Source: Endomicrobiales bacterium
Lineage (GTDB): Bacteria; Elusimicrobiota; Endomicrobiia; Endomicrobiales; JAFGIL01
Direction: 5' to 3'
NCBI GenBank assembly: GCA_016929635.1
Contig: JAFGIL010000064.1
Span: 1 to 48,502, forward strand
DNA: 48,502 nucleotides
The notes under the pieces are model-generated. The model was not told the DNA's origin. It searched no databases and saw only the letters and a program-made list of their open reading frames with translations. Shown here piece by piece: positions 1-8,577 of the stretch (positions are counted from its first letter, which is position 1; the number at the start of each line of letters is the position of its first letter). The position numbers and the translations under genes were made by a program.

Positions 1-22
1 ATAATAAGGGGTCTGAAATAAA

Positions 23-553
23 ATGCAGATTAATATTACAGCTCGTCATGTTAAGTTAAATAAACCTTTGGCAGATTACATAAAAAAGAAAGTAAATAAG
101 TGCCAGAAGTATTTTAATAATGTAATTTGGGCTCAGGTCATTCTTTCTGTTGAAAAATACAGGCATATGGCTGAAATTATAATCCATGTGAGCAGAATGA
201 CATTCAGGGCTAAAGAAGAGGCCGGAGATTTTTATTCAGCAATTGACCTTACATTAGACAAGATAGAAAAGCAATTGCGTAAACAGAAAGAAAAGTATAA
301 AAAGTCGCACAAAACGCGTCAAATTTCTTTAGCAGAGATGTCAGTATTAGAGCCAAAATCAAAAAAAACATTTGTCAAAGAGGTTAAGAAAATTAATGTA
401 AAATCACTATCTGTTCGTGAAGCAATAAATGAAATGGAAGCCATTGGCGATCAATTCTATTTATTTCTAAATGAAGAGTCATCTAGGTTAAATTTGGTAT
501 ATTTGAAAGATTCAAATTCCTATGGTTTAGTAGAAACGGATATATATATTTAA
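23..553 (+). CDS. hpf: Ribosome hibernation promoting factor, long form (HPF/RaiA family)
   Basis: Binds the 30S subunit near the decoding centre and, in the long form, promotes 100S dimers when translation is shut down. The 176-residue protein has an N-terminal S30AE domain (about residues 1-100, ending in a Lys-rich helix) and a separate C-terminal domain (about 115-176) with the family pattern SVREAINEME, then FYLFLNEES and YGLVE. Two domains and a length near 180 mark the long form that dimerises ribosomes through its C-terminus. An AAGGGG sequence at 6-11 sits 11 nt before the ATG. It is followed by a PtsN-type EIIA and hprK. The rpoN-hpf-ptsN-hprK-rapZ order is common in bacteria, so rpoN may lie just upstream of the window (inference). 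Confidence 0.93.
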   Translation: MQINITARHVKLNKPLADYIKKKVNKCQKYFNNVIWAQVILSVEKYRHMAEIIIHVSRMTFRAKEEAGDFYSAIDLTLDKIEKQLRKQKEKYKKSHKTRQISLAEMSVLEPKSKKTFVKEVKKINVKSLSVREAINEMEAIGDQFYLFLNEESSRLNLVYLKDSNSYGLVETDIYI

Positions 554-594
554 GGATTAAAAGATAAAACGCATCGAAAGGGAGGTTGTTTTTA

Positions 595-1053
595 ATGAAG
601 ATTATGGATTTTCTTTGTCCGGAAGCAATAACAATTGATTTAAAATCACAGGATAAAAAAACAGCTATTACTGAACTTGCAGAGCTGCTTCATTCTGCAA
701 AAAAGGTAAAAAATACAGCTAAAATAATAGAGGCCACTCTTGAGAGGGAGAAGCTGGGATCTACCGGAATTGGCCAGGGAGTTGCAATACCCCATGGTAA
801 GACGGACGTGGTATCTGAACAAATCGGAGCACTTGGGATTTCACAGAAAGGCGTGGATTTTAACTCCTTAGACGGTGAGCCGGTATATATAATATTTTTG
901 CTGATAGGCCCGGCAGAAGTAGCGGGGCAACACTTGAAGGCATTGGCAAGGATCTCGCGTTTATTTAAAGATAAGTTTTTCCGGCAAGCACTTCGTGACG
1001 CAAAAACAGTCAAAGAAGTAACAAAGATTATACAGCAGGAAGACGAATATTAG
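595..1053 (+). CDS. ptsN: PTS EIIA domain protein, PtsN/fructose type
   Basis: A 152-residue stand-alone EIIA of the nitrogen/fructose class. The phosphorylatable His lies in the IPHGK motif, preceded by GSTGIGQGVA, the usual context of the active site. Downstream are the family's usual FLLIGP and HLKALARISRLF segments. I place the start at ATG 595 because GGAGG at 581-585 lies 9 nt ahead. An in-frame TTG at 586 would add three residues but has no room for an RBS. There is no EIIB or EIIC fusion, so it is more likely a regulatory phosphoacceptor than a transporter part. With EI and HPr encoded 8 kb downstream it could take phosphate from the same relay, as in PTS-Ntr systems (inference). Confidence 0.9.
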   Translation: MKIMDFLCPEAITIDLKSQDKKTAITELAELLHSAKKVKNTAKIIEATLEREKLGSTGIGQGVAIPHGKTDVVSEQIGALGISQKGVDFNSLDGEPVYIIFLLIGPAEVAGQHLKALARISRLFKDKFFRQALRDAKTVKEVTKIIQQEDEY

Positions 1054-1084
1054 TTAAATCTCTGTCCGAAAGGATTGTTTAAAA

Positions 1085-2029
1085 GTGGAAAACAAAATGT
1101 CTGGAATAACCGTTAAAACGTTCTTTAGCGAAAAAAAAGAAGAATTGAAGCTTGAACTTTTAAGCGGAGAAAACGGGTTGTCTAATAAGATTGCAATCTC
1201 TGATATTAACAGGCCCGGAGTAACTTTTGCCGGTTATCTTGAACATTTTTCAAATGAGCGCGTTCAGATAATAGGATTAGGCGAATATTCTTATCTTAAA
1301 TCCTTATCTGAGAAAAAACAAACTGAAGTTTTAGAAAAAATATATGCATTTAGAAACATTCCTTGTTTTATTTTAGCCCGCGGGTTAAAACCATTGCCAG
1401 TGATGCTTAAAATGCATAAAAAATACAAGATACCTCTTTTTAGTACACCACTAAAGACCTCGTTTTTAATGGCCGAACTTATATATTACCTAGAGAAAAA
1501 GATGGCAGAAACTACTACGGTTCACGGAGTCCTGGTAAGTGTCTATGGACTTGGTGTTTTAATTGTTGGAGATGCGGGGATAGGTAAATCAGAATGTGCG
1601 TTGGAGCTTGTAAAAAGAAATCACATGTTTGTAGCAGATGATGTTGTTGAGATTTCCAAACACTCCGGAGGTAACTTAATCGGGAAAAGGGAGAAGCTTA
1701 TACAGCATCATATGGAAATCAGGGGTATGGGCATAATAGATGTAAGTAAATTATTTGGTATAGGTTTCATTTTGGATGAGTCTAAAATTGAATTAATCAT
1801 CCGCCTGGAAGAATGGAAAAATAACAGGAATTACGAAAGGGCAGGCTTAGAGGAACATTATACCATGATTTTGGGAGTTAAAGTCCCAGAAATAGTTTTT
1901 CCGGTACGCACCGGTAGAAATTTGGCAATTCTGGTTGAAATTGCAAGTTTGAATCAACGCTTAAAAAAGAAAGGATATTATAGCGCAAAAGAATTAAACA
2001 AACAATTGATAAAACTGATGTCAAAATAG
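1085..2029 (+). CDS. hprK: HPr kinase/phosphorylase
   Basis: Bifunctional enzyme that phosphorylates HPr on Ser46 and removes that phosphate, coupling carbon status to PTS flux. The 314-residue protein has the family's N-terminal domain (about 1-135) and a C-terminal kinase domain. The P-loop GDAGIGKS is at residues 162-169, an acidic pair follows in FVADDV, and the signature EIRGMGIIDV comes after that. The HPr encoded at 8578 has Ser46, so enzyme and target are both present. I kept the GTG start at 1085, with AAAGG 12 nt upstream. An ATG at 1097 is possible but lies too far from that site. A roughly 13-bp inverted repeat follows the gene before rapZ. Confidence 0.95.
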   Translation: MENKMSGITVKTFFSEKKEELKLELLSGENGLSNKIAISDINRPGVTFAGYLEHFSNERVQIIGLGEYSYLKSLSEKKQTEVLEKIYAFRNIPCFILARGLKPLPVMLKMHKKYKIPLFSTPLKTSFLMAELIYYLEKKMAETTTVHGVLVSVYGLGVLIVGDAGIGKSECALELVKRNHMFVADDVVEISKHSGGNLIGKREKLIQHHMEIRGMGIIDVSKLFGIGFILDESKIELIIRLEEWKNNRNYERAGLEEHYTMILGVKVPEIVFPVRTGRNLAILVEIASLNQRLKKKGYYSAKELNKQLIKLMSK

Positions 2030-2044
2030 GGTTTGATAGCAAAG

Positions 2045-2116
2045 AAGCCTGTATCGTAATTCGAAAATGTTAATATGCTGAAATTGAGTTATTTCACTAA
2101 CGAACGAAACAGGCTT
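2045..2116. repeat. Imperfect inverted repeat in the hprK-rapZ gap
   Basis: Arms at 2045-2057 (AAGCCTGTATCGT) and 2104-2116 (ACGAAACAGGCTT) are complementary at 12 of 13 positions across a 46-nt AT-rich loop. An AT-rich stretch (TTTAAATTTT) follows the right arm. The loop is long for an intrinsic terminator, so this could be a weak terminator, an mRNA processing or stability hairpin, or the remains of a small palindromic element. The hprK-rapZ gap is about 100 nt, wide for this otherwise close-packed block. Confidence 0.6.
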
Positions 2117-2135
2117 TAAATTTTGAGGTGTGTTT

Positions 2136-2987
2136 ATGTTGGCGAGATTTTATATTATTACTGGTTTATCGGGAGCGGGTAAAAGCCAGGCTTTGAAAAT
2201 ACTCGAAGATTTTGGTTTTTTTTGTGTAGATAATTTACCGATTGAACTGGTTAAAAAGTTTTCTGAAATAGAATTAAAAGGCAGATGGGGGCATATTGCA
2301 GTAGGTATTGACGTAAGAGCTGGTGAAAAATCTTTGTCATCTTTAAAGAATATACTTTCGCAGCTTAAAAATAAAGGGATAATTTACAAAATAATATTTT
2401 TTACTGCGAATGATACAAATTTACTCCAAAGATATTCGGAAACAAGACGCCGTCATCCTTTAGGCAAACGTGTAATCGATGGTATAAAGAAAGAAAGAAG
2501 ATTGATGACAAAAATTTTGGAAATGTCAGACAAGGAAATAGATACTTCTCATTTAAATCTGGGTGAGCTGAAGGAAATAATGGCAAAAGAGATGAAAATC
2601 AAGGCAGAGAAAAATATTTCCATGTCTATAATTTCATTTGGATATAGGAACGGAATACCTATAGATTCGGATCTGATAATAGATGTAAGATTTTTACCGA
2701 ATCCGAATTACATACCGAAGTTAAGGTATAAGACAGGGCAAGACATAGAAGTTAAAAGATATATAGAAAAAACAAAGATGTCAAAGACATTTTTTAACCG
2801 TTTTTTCAGCATGCTGAAGTTTTTATTACCGAATTATGTGAAGGAAGGAAAAAGTTACCTTACTTTGGCGATAGGATGTACAGGAGGAAGGCACAGGTCA
2901 GTTATGGTTGCAGAAAAAACGGCGAAATTCCTAAAATCGATAAAATACCCGATACACATATATCACCGGGATATTGATAGAACTTAA
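2136..2987 (+). CDS. rapZ: RNase adapter RapZ / YvcJ-family nucleotide-binding protein
   Basis: P-loop protein of the RapZ/YvcJ family. In E. coli the homologue presents the small RNA GlmZ to RNase E and senses glucosamine-6-phosphate; in Gram-positives the role is less defined. The 283-residue product begins with the Walker A motif GLSGAGKS (residues 10-17), has the VDNLP segment after it, and ends with the C-terminal signature GCTGGRHRSV and a terminal HRD. Start chosen at ATG 2136, with GAGG at 2125-2128 7 nt ahead. GTG codons at 2128 and 2130 overlap that RBS and are less likely. It sits between hprK and yvcK, a conserved neighbourhood linking PTS state with amino-sugar or cell-wall precursor control. 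Confidence 0.93.
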   Translation: MLARFYIITGLSGAGKSQALKILEDFGFFCVDNLPIELVKKFSEIELKGRWGHIAVGIDVRAGEKSLSSLKNILSQLKNKGIIYKIIFFTANDTNLLQRYSETRRRHPLGKRVIDGIKKERRLMTKILEMSDKEIDTSHLNLGELKEIMAKEMKIKAEKNISMSIISFGYRNGIPIDSDLIIDVRFLPNPNYIPKLRYKTGQDIEVKRYIEKTKMSKTFFNRFFSMLKFLLPNYVKEGKSYLTLAIGCTGGRHRSVMVAEKTAKFLKSIKYPIHIYHRDIDRT

Positions 2988-3032
2988 GAATCAAGGTTCA
3001 GGAAGAATTACTAATTTAGCAGGATATTAAAA

Positions 3033-3995
3033 TTGAAGAAGAATAAATTTGAGCCGAAAATCACTACGATAGGCGGAGGAACTGGCCTATCTGTTTTGTT
3101 AAGGGGTTTGAAGAAGTATACACCCGATCTTACAGCCATAGTATCCGTAACGGATGATGGCGGAAGTTCAGGCAAATTAAGAAAGGAATTGGGTGTTTTA
3201 CCTCCCGGAGATATACGCAATTGCCTTGTGGCTTTATCTGAAGAGGAAAATCTAATGGCTAAGCTATTTCAGTACAGATTTTCGTCTGCAGGGTCACTTT
3301 CGGGCCATTCATTCGGTAATTTGTTCTTAACCGCTATGTCTGCTTTAACGGGGAGTTTTGATGAGGGTATAGCTCAGACAAGTAAAGTCCTGGCAATAAG
3401 AGGAAAAGTATTGCCGGCAACCTTAAGTTCAGTAATATTAAAAGCAAAGTTAAGTGATGGAAAGGTGGTTAAAGGAGAAAGTAAAATAACAAAGAGTTAT
3501 TCCAGGGTTAAACACTTAAAAATGTTTCCTGCTTCACCCCCTGCAGCTCCGGAAGTAATTAACGCCGTTAATTCTTGCGACGGTATTGTTATTGGACCAG
3601 GCTCGCTATATACTTCTCTTATAACAAATTTATTGGTTGAAGGTATGGTGCCGGCGTTGAAAACCGCTAAAAAACCCAAAATATATGTATGCAATATTAT
3701 GACGCAGCCCAATGAAACGAAGAATTATAAACTGAGTGACCACCTAGCTGCATTTAAAAAGCATATTGGTGAAAATATATTTAGTTATATAATAATAAAT
3801 GTAGGGTCTATACCTAAGATGGTAGCCAAACGTTATGAACGCAAAAGACAGTTTCCTGTCAGGATTGATATTAAAGATTATCCCGGGACTAAGATAATCA
3901 GAGAAGACCTGGTATCTCATCAGGAGTATGTCCGTCACGATCCTGATAAACTTTCGAAAATCATAATGAAAATACTAAAGGATAATAAAAAGTAG
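3033..3995 (+). CDS. yvcK: YvcK/CofD-like gluconeogenesis factor
   Basis: Member of the YvcK (MgfK) family, related to CofD 2-phospholactate transferases. In B. subtilis it binds UDP-sugars and is needed for normal peptidoglycan synthesis on gluconeogenic carbon. The 320-residue protein starts with the nucleotide-binding loop GGGTG (14-18). It continues with SVTDDGGSSGKLRKELG and PPGDIRNCLVAL, and later has the family's GPGSLYTSLI segment. The start is TTG 3033, supported by AGGA at 3021-3024, 8 nt upstream; no better ATG precedes the GGGTG loop. It follows rapZ, the same order as yvcJ-yvcK in Firmicutes, but no whiA gene follows here. Confidence 0.92.
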   Translation: MKKNKFEPKITTIGGGTGLSVLLRGLKKYTPDLTAIVSVTDDGGSSGKLRKELGVLPPGDIRNCLVALSEEENLMAKLFQYRFSSAGSLSGHSFGNLFLTAMSALTGSFDEGIAQTSKVLAIRGKVLPATLSSVILKAKLSDGKVVKGESKITKSYSRVKHLKMFPASPPAAPEVINAVNSCDGIVIGPGSLYTSLITNLLVEGMVPALKTAKKPKIYVCNIMTQPNETKNYKLSDHLAAFKKHIGENIFSYIIINVGSIPKMVAKRYERKRQFPVRIDIKDYPGTKIIREDLVSHQEYVRHDPDKLSKIIMKILKDNKK

Positions 3996-4010
3996 CATTA
4001 ATAACTAAAC

Positions 4011-4427
4011 ATGATAAAAATTGTAGTCATTACTCATGGTCATCTGGGAAGAGAAATAATAAGTACTGCTGAGGCTATTATAGGAAAACAAAAGGAAGTT
4101 TCTGTAATATCCCTTGGGCAGCAAGAAGGATTAACAGAATTGTGCAATAGAGTCTCTGAAGTAATAAAAGATGTGGATGATTCTGAGGGTGCTTTGATTT
4201 TGACCGACATGCTGGGAGGCACTCCGTGCAATGCCTGTTTGCCGTTTAGTGCTAATGATAATGTTGAAATAGTCAGTGGCATGAATTTATATATGGTATT
4301 ATCAGCATTTATAAACCGCAGTAATATGCGGTTAAAACAGCTCACAGATAAAGTTATTGAAGACGGTAAAAAAAATATAAGTAATGCAAAAGATCTACTT
4401 GTAAGAAAACTGAATCAGGAAAAGTAA
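4011..4427 (+). CDS. PTS EIIA component, mannose/sorbose family
   Basis: A 138-residue cytoplasmic EIIA of the mannose superfamily. The phosphoacceptor is His9 in the strand-turn VVITHGHLG, the position used by ManX. The Asp-rich loop LILTDMLGGTPCNA after about residue 65 is the family's second active-site element. Here EIIA is a separate protein rather than fused to EIIB as in E. coli ManX. It is 15 nt downstream of yvcK and 16 nt upstream of EIIB, so the genes are probably one transcript. Its partners are EIIB (4444), EIIC (7112) and EIID (7771). The sugar is not shown by the sequence. Confidence 0.92.
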   Translation: MIKIVVITHGHLGREIISTAEAIIGKQKEVSVISLGQQEGLTELCNRVSEVIKDVDDSEGALILTDMLGGTPCNACLPFSANDNVEIVSGMNLYMVLSAFINRSNMRLKQLTDKVIEDGKKNISNAKDLLVRKLNQEK

Positions 4428-4443
4428 TTTATTTAAAAAACAT

Positions 4444-4941
4444 ATGTCTATAATCTTAGCACGTATTGATGATAGGTTAATCCACGGGCAAATCGTAGAG
4501 GGTTGGCTCAGGGTAATAAAAGCTAATTCAGTTATTATAGTATCCGATGAAGTAGCCAGGGATAAAGTACAGCAGACACTGCTAACCATTGCTGTGCCGG
4601 ATAATATCAACATAAACAGTTTTTCAATAGACGAGGCTGCCGAAAAAATAAAAGAAAAGGAATTTGAAAAGAAAAAGATAATGCTGTTATTTTCAAATCC
4701 GCAGGATGTTTTAAGATTTATAAAAAAGGGGGTAAAACTAACCTCGGTTAATGTAGGCGGAATGCATTATACTCCCGGAAAGAAACAAATATTGAGAACA
4801 CTTTCAGTCGATGAAAATGATATTTTGGTTTTAAAGGAAATAAATAAGATGGATGTTAAGCTGGAAGGCCGTGTGTTGCCGGGGGATGATTATATTGATG
4901 TAATTGAAACAATAGAAAAAAGCAAAAACCAGAAAAAATAA
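4444..4941 (+). CDS. PTS EIIB component, mannose/sorbose family
   Basis: A 165-residue phosphocarrier that accepts phosphate from EIIA and passes it to the sugar during uptake through EIIC/EIID. The N-terminus has the family signature LARIDDRLIHGQI with phosphoacceptor His14, followed by the usual GW and VSDEVARD segments. The length matches stand-alone IIB proteins. Its last codons run into a 38-nt gap before the GH57 gene, so the transporter genes are interrupted by a glycoside hydrolase before EIIC and EIID resume. Confidence 0.93.
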   Translation: MSIILARIDDRLIHGQIVEGWLRVIKANSVIIVSDEVARDKVQQTLLTIAVPDNININSFSIDEAAEKIKEKEFEKKKIMLLFSNPQDVLRFIKKGVKLTSVNVGGMHYTPGKKQILRTLSVDENDILVLKEINKMDVKLEGRVLPGDDYIDVIETIEKSKNQKK

Positions 4942-4979
4942 ATAGGAGATAATAAAGAAGTTGCAAATTAAAAAATTAT

Positions 4980-7100
4980 ATGAAAGAAATATATTTCTTA
5001 TTTGGTGTTCACAACCATCAACCTGTTGGTAATTTTCCGGAAGTTTTTGAAGATGCCTATCAAAAAGCCTATCTGCCGTTTGTAAGGGTTTTGTCGAATC
5101 ATCCTTCTGTAAAGTGGTCATTGCATTGCAGTGGTATACTGTGGGACTTTATTTCTGAAAAACACCCTGAATATATGGAAATTATCAAAAAGATGGTAAA
5201 ATCCGGGCAGGTGGAATTGTTAACCGGAGGATACTATGAACCTATTTTGCCTTCAATATCAGATAAGGATAAAAAAGGACAGATTGGAAAATTAAATAGG
5301 TTTCTAAGGGATAAATTTAATTTTAATGCCAAGGGAATATGGCTGACTGAGCGTGTCTGGGAACCGTACCTTGCAAAAATACTGGCTGAAATGGGAGTTA
5401 GGTTTACAATAGTTGATGATACTCATTTTGCAGCAGCAGGCATGGATGTGGATAAGTTAAAGGGTTATTACATTACAGAAGAACAGGGCAGTAAGCTGAA
5501 CATTTTTCCAATTAACAAATTATTAAGATACTATATTCCTTTTAAAACAGTTGAGAAGAATATTGAGTATTTCGCGTCATGCGCACAAGAGTATGGAGCT
5601 CCTGCCATTACGATGGCTGATGACGGGGAGAAGTTCGGCCTTTGGCCGGAAACTTACAAGCATATATACGAAGACAAATGGCTTGAAAACTTCCTGACTG
5701 CCTTGGAATCCAATTCCTCCTGGATAAAAACTTTAACTTTTTCCGAATACCTGGATAAGTTTCCTCCGGAAGGAAATGTTTACCTGCCGACAGCTTCGTA
5801 TTTTGAGTTATCGGAATGGGCTCTGCCTCAGAAAACACAAAGTGAATTTGAGAGCCTGGTGAAACAGTTTGATCTGCAGCCGAACATAAAGAAATTTTTA
5901 AAGGGCGGGTTCTGGAGGAATTTTTTGACAAAATATCCGGAGTCAAACAACATGCATAAAAAAATGTTCTATGTAAGCGAAAAAGTGAACAGTATGGTGA
6001 ATAATCCGGTAAATAGTAAGAATAAGAAGGAGAGAAATAGGAAAACAGATGATAATGCTCAAAAAGCATTTAATGCGCTGTATGCAGGTCAGTGCAACTG
6101 TGCATATTGGCACGGAGTGTTTGGCGGGTTATATCTGCCCCATCTGAGAAATGCAATATACCAAAAGCTGATAGAAGCAGAATCTCTTGCTACTAAGAAA
6201 GATGCAAACGGTTATAAGTGGAAATCTTATGATATTAATTATGACGGAAAGGCTGAACGGTTATATGAAAGCAGTGGCCAGAATCTGTATTTTTCTCCAC
6301 AAAAAGGCGGATCGTTATTTGAATGGGATTTAATTGAAAAAAAAGTTAATTTTATGAATGTTCTTACACGAAGGCAGGAATCTTATCATCAGCGTTTAAG
6401 AGAGTTCTTGGCAAATAAAGAATCACAATCAGCACAAGGGAATCAGGTTAAAACTATACATGATCTGGTAAAAGTAAAGGAAGAGAATCTGGATAAATAT
6501 TTAAACTATGACTGGTACAGCAGGGCTTCGCTTATAGACCATTTCCTGCACCCGAATACAAAGTTTGAAGATTTTAGAAATAGCAAGTACGGAGAACAGG
6601 GAGATTTTGTGTTAGGTGATTACGAAGCAGAAGTTGACAGTGATAAACTGGTTCTAAAAAGAAGGGGGACATTTTGGGAGGGTGACAACCCCAGAAAAAT
6701 AGAAGTAAAAAAGACAATTGTCCCAAATAATACTTCTTTAAGACCTGGTAATTGCGGGTTCAAAGTGTTTTATCAATTAAAAAACCTTGAGAATGCTGAT
6801 ATAAAAATGGTCTTTGCTCCTGAATTTAGTTTTGCATTTTCCTATGCTTCTGAAGATGAAAACAGGGTTATAAATAGTACTAAGGCATGGGATAGGAAAG
6901 ACGAAGGCTATGGTTTTTTATTAAAGACAGAATTTTCAGAGGATATTGAATTGTGGACTTTTCCATTGGAAACAGTTTCTCTCTCTGAAAACGGATTTGA
7001 AAGGACTTATCAAGGCACAGTCATGCTTCCGGTTTTCAGGAAAGACATACCAGGAAATAAAGAAATAAATTTAGAAATAGATATTCAAATTAAAAAGTAG
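4980..7100 (+). CDS. GH57 4-alpha-glucanotransferase / alpha-amylase
   Basis: Family 57 glycoside hydrolase acting on alpha-1,4-glucans. Conserved region 1 is GVHNHQPVGNF at the N-terminus. The catalytic nucleophile is Glu124 in WLTERVWEP, and the acid/base Asp lies in the MADDGEKFG motif (Asp214/215). These positions match the Thermococcus litoralis 4-alpha-glucanotransferase pattern (E123, D214). Residues from about 300 onward resemble the middle and C-terminal beta-rich AmyA/4-alpha-glucanotransferase domains, and 706 residues fits that subgroup. There is no signal peptide, so it should act in the cytosol on glycogen or maltodextrin. Transferase versus hydrolase cannot be decided from sequence. 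It sits between EIIB and EIIC. The only clear RBS-like GGAG lies about 33 nt upstream of the ATG, so translation may be weak or coupled. Confidence 0.9.
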   Translation: MKEIYFLFGVHNHQPVGNFPEVFEDAYQKAYLPFVRVLSNHPSVKWSLHCSGILWDFISEKHPEYMEIIKKMVKSGQVELLTGGYYEPILPSISDKDKKGQIGKLNRFLRDKFNFNAKGIWLTERVWEPYLAKILAEMGVRFTIVDDTHFAAAGMDVDKLKGYYITEEQGSKLNIFPINKLLRYYIPFKTVEKNIEYFASCAQEYGAPAITMADDGEKFGLWPETYKHIYEDKWLENFLTALESNSSWIKTLTFSEYLDKFPPEGNVYLPTASYFELSEWALPQKTQSEFESLVKQFDLQPNIKKFLKGGFWRNFLTKYPESNNMHKKMFYVSEKVNSMVNNPVNSKNKKERNRKTDDNAQKAFNALYAGQCNCAYWHGVFGGLYLPHLRNAIYQKLIEAESLATKKDANGYKWKSYDINYDGKAERLYESSGQNLYFSPQKGGSLFEWDLIEKKVNFMNVLTRRQESYHQRLREFLANKESQSAQGNQVKTIHDLVKVKEENLDKYLNYDWYSRASLIDHFLHPNTKFEDFRNSKYGEQGDFVLGDYEAEVDSDKLVLKRRGTFWEGDNPRKIEVKKTIVPNNTSLRPGNCGFKVFYQLKNLENADIKMVFAPEFSFAFSYASEDENRVINSTKAWDRKDEGYGFLLKTEFSEDIELWTFPLETVSLSENGFERTYQGTVMLPVFRKDIPGNKEINLEIDIQIKK

Positions 7101-7111
7101 GCTATATTGGC

Positions 7112-7747
7112 ATGTTAGAAGTACTTTATATATCTTTTTTGGCAGCGATATTTAATCTGGATATTACAGCATTCGGACAATTCATGATTTCCAGGCCAAT
7201 AGTATGCGGGCCTGTTTTTGGATATCTGCTGGGAGATATAAAAAGCGGTCTTTGGATGGGGATGATTGTAGAGCTGTTATGGATAAAGATTATCCCTATG
7301 GGCGCTGCGGTCCCGCATGATACTACGGCAATAACGATACTATCTATGGTTTGGGGCCTAAATACCGCAAAAGACAGCTATGGTGCGTTGATTTTTGCCT
7401 TAATGCTAGCTGCTCCGTCGGGAATTTTATCCAGGAAACTGGATATATGGGTTCGTTATTTAAATGTAGAAGTTGCTCATTGGGTTGAGAAAGGAGTTGC
7501 CTCGGGAAAAGAAAGCAGGATAAATAAAGGTATATTAATTGGTGTATTGTTGTTCTTTTTAAAAGCGTTTCTGTTCTATTTTGTTTTGATCTGTTTGGGT
7601 AATTCAATGATTCCGAGGTTGTATAGTCATTTAAATGTTGCAGTGACAAATGGATTAAATCTAGCTTGGTGGTTATTGCCTTTGACAGGATTTGCTGTTA
7701 TATTAGTAAGTTTTCATAATAAATTTCCAACTCTCATTAAAAAGTAA
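7112..7747 (+). CDS. PTS EIIC component, mannose/sorbose family
   Basis: Polytopic membrane permease of the mannose PTS, 211 residues. It starts with a hydrophobic helix containing NLDITAFGQFMISRPIV, the usual IIC beginning. GYLLGDIKSGLWMGMIVELLW and the PMGAAVPHDTT loop follow; both are characteristic of the sugar-translocating IIC subunit. Further hydrophobic segments run to the C-terminus. It is shorter than E. coli ManY (about 266 residues), with a reduced C-terminal half. Short forms like this occur beside hprK and rapZ in other Gram-negative lineages (from memory). The gene is 11 nt after GH57 and 23 nt before EIID. Confidence 0.88.
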   Translation: MLEVLYISFLAAIFNLDITAFGQFMISRPIVCGPVFGYLLGDIKSGLWMGMIVELLWIKIIPMGAAVPHDTTAITILSMVWGLNTAKDSYGALIFALMLAAPSGILSRKLDIWVRYLNVEVAHWVEKGVASGKESRINKGILIGVLLFFLKAFLFYFVLICLGNSMIPRLYSHLNVAVTNGLNLAWWLLPLTGFAVILVSFHNKFPTLIKK

Positions 7748-7770
7748 GTAAAAAGAAGAAATTTATCAAT

Positions 7771-8553
7771 ATGAAATATGCGATTTTTTTAAGTATGTTA
7801 TGGCGTTCATTGTTCCTGCAGGCGTTGTGGAATTTTGAGCGCATGCAAAATATAGGTTTTGCATATGTACTGTTGCCATTATTAAAGAAAATATATCCTG
7901 ATAAAGATGACAGGAAGGCAGCGGTTATACGGCATCTTGAATTTTTTAATACAAATCCCTACGTTGTCAACTTTATATTTGGGTTTATTGCAGCAATGGA
8001 GGAGGACCTGGTTAAAGGAAAAGACTTGACAAAGGAACAGATTTCCTCTCTGAAAATAAATGTAGCCGGCCCGTTGGCCGCAATAGGAGACAAGTTTTTC
8101 TGGGCTACGTGGAGATCATTTACTGCTCTTTTATCGATAAGTTTGATTATTTATTTTCATGATATTAATGATTTCCGGGGTACGTGGCTGCCTCCTTTGT
8201 TCTTTTTACTAATTTATAACATATTAACAGTTTTTTTCAGATATTGGAGCCTTAGGATAAGTTATCGTTACAGAAAGAAAGTAGTAAAATTAATTACAAA
8301 GATGGAGTTTAGGTACTTAATAAATGCTGTTCGATATATTGGTTTGTTATTTTTAGTTTTTATTTTAGTGTTTTATTTATATTTGAATTTTTCGAATATC
8401 CAGCAATTGGCTGTTTTTATTTTGATATTATTACTTTCTATGTTATTTATTATGCTGCAGTTTGTACCCGCAATTCTATTATACTCAATAATAGCAATCT
8501 GTATTGGGATTTCATGGCTGAATTCAGTTCTTCAGTTAAATTTATATATGTGA
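7771..8553 (+). CDS. PTS EIID component, mannose/sorbose family
   Basis: The second membrane subunit of the mannose-type permease, 260 residues. The N-terminal half has family hallmarks: RSLFLQALWNFERMQNIGFAY, a cytoplasmic stretch with DRKAAVIRHLEFFNTNPY, and AGPLAAIGDKFFW. The C-terminal half is a run of hydrophobic segments from about residue 130. EIID occurs only in the mannose family, so with EIIC it fixes the transporter class. HPr follows 24 nt downstream. Confidence 0.9.
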   Translation: MKYAIFLSMLWRSLFLQALWNFERMQNIGFAYVLLPLLKKIYPDKDDRKAAVIRHLEFFNTNPYVVNFIFGFIAAMEEDLVKGKDLTKEQISSLKINVAGPLAAIGDKFFWATWRSFTALLSISLIIYFHDINDFRGTWLPPLFFLLIYNILTVFFRYWSLRISYRYRKKVVKLITKMEFRYLINAVRYIGLLFLVFILVFYLYLNFSNIQQLAVFILILLLSMLFIMLQFVPAILLYSIIAICIGISWLNSVLQLNLYM

Positions 8554-8577
8554 ATTTAATATAGGAATAAAAAACTA

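Noticed and set aside
4961-5032. Short TTG-started frame between EIIB and GH57 using the GGAG at about 4944
   Set aside because: It is only about 23 codons, overlaps the GH57 start out of frame, and has no recognisable content.
5608-6069. Long antisense open frame of 153 codons inside the GH57 gene
   Set aside because: It is fully contained in a gene with clear catalytic motifs, has low-complexity His/Tyr/Ser-rich content, no RBS and no recognisable domain; it is a shadow frame.
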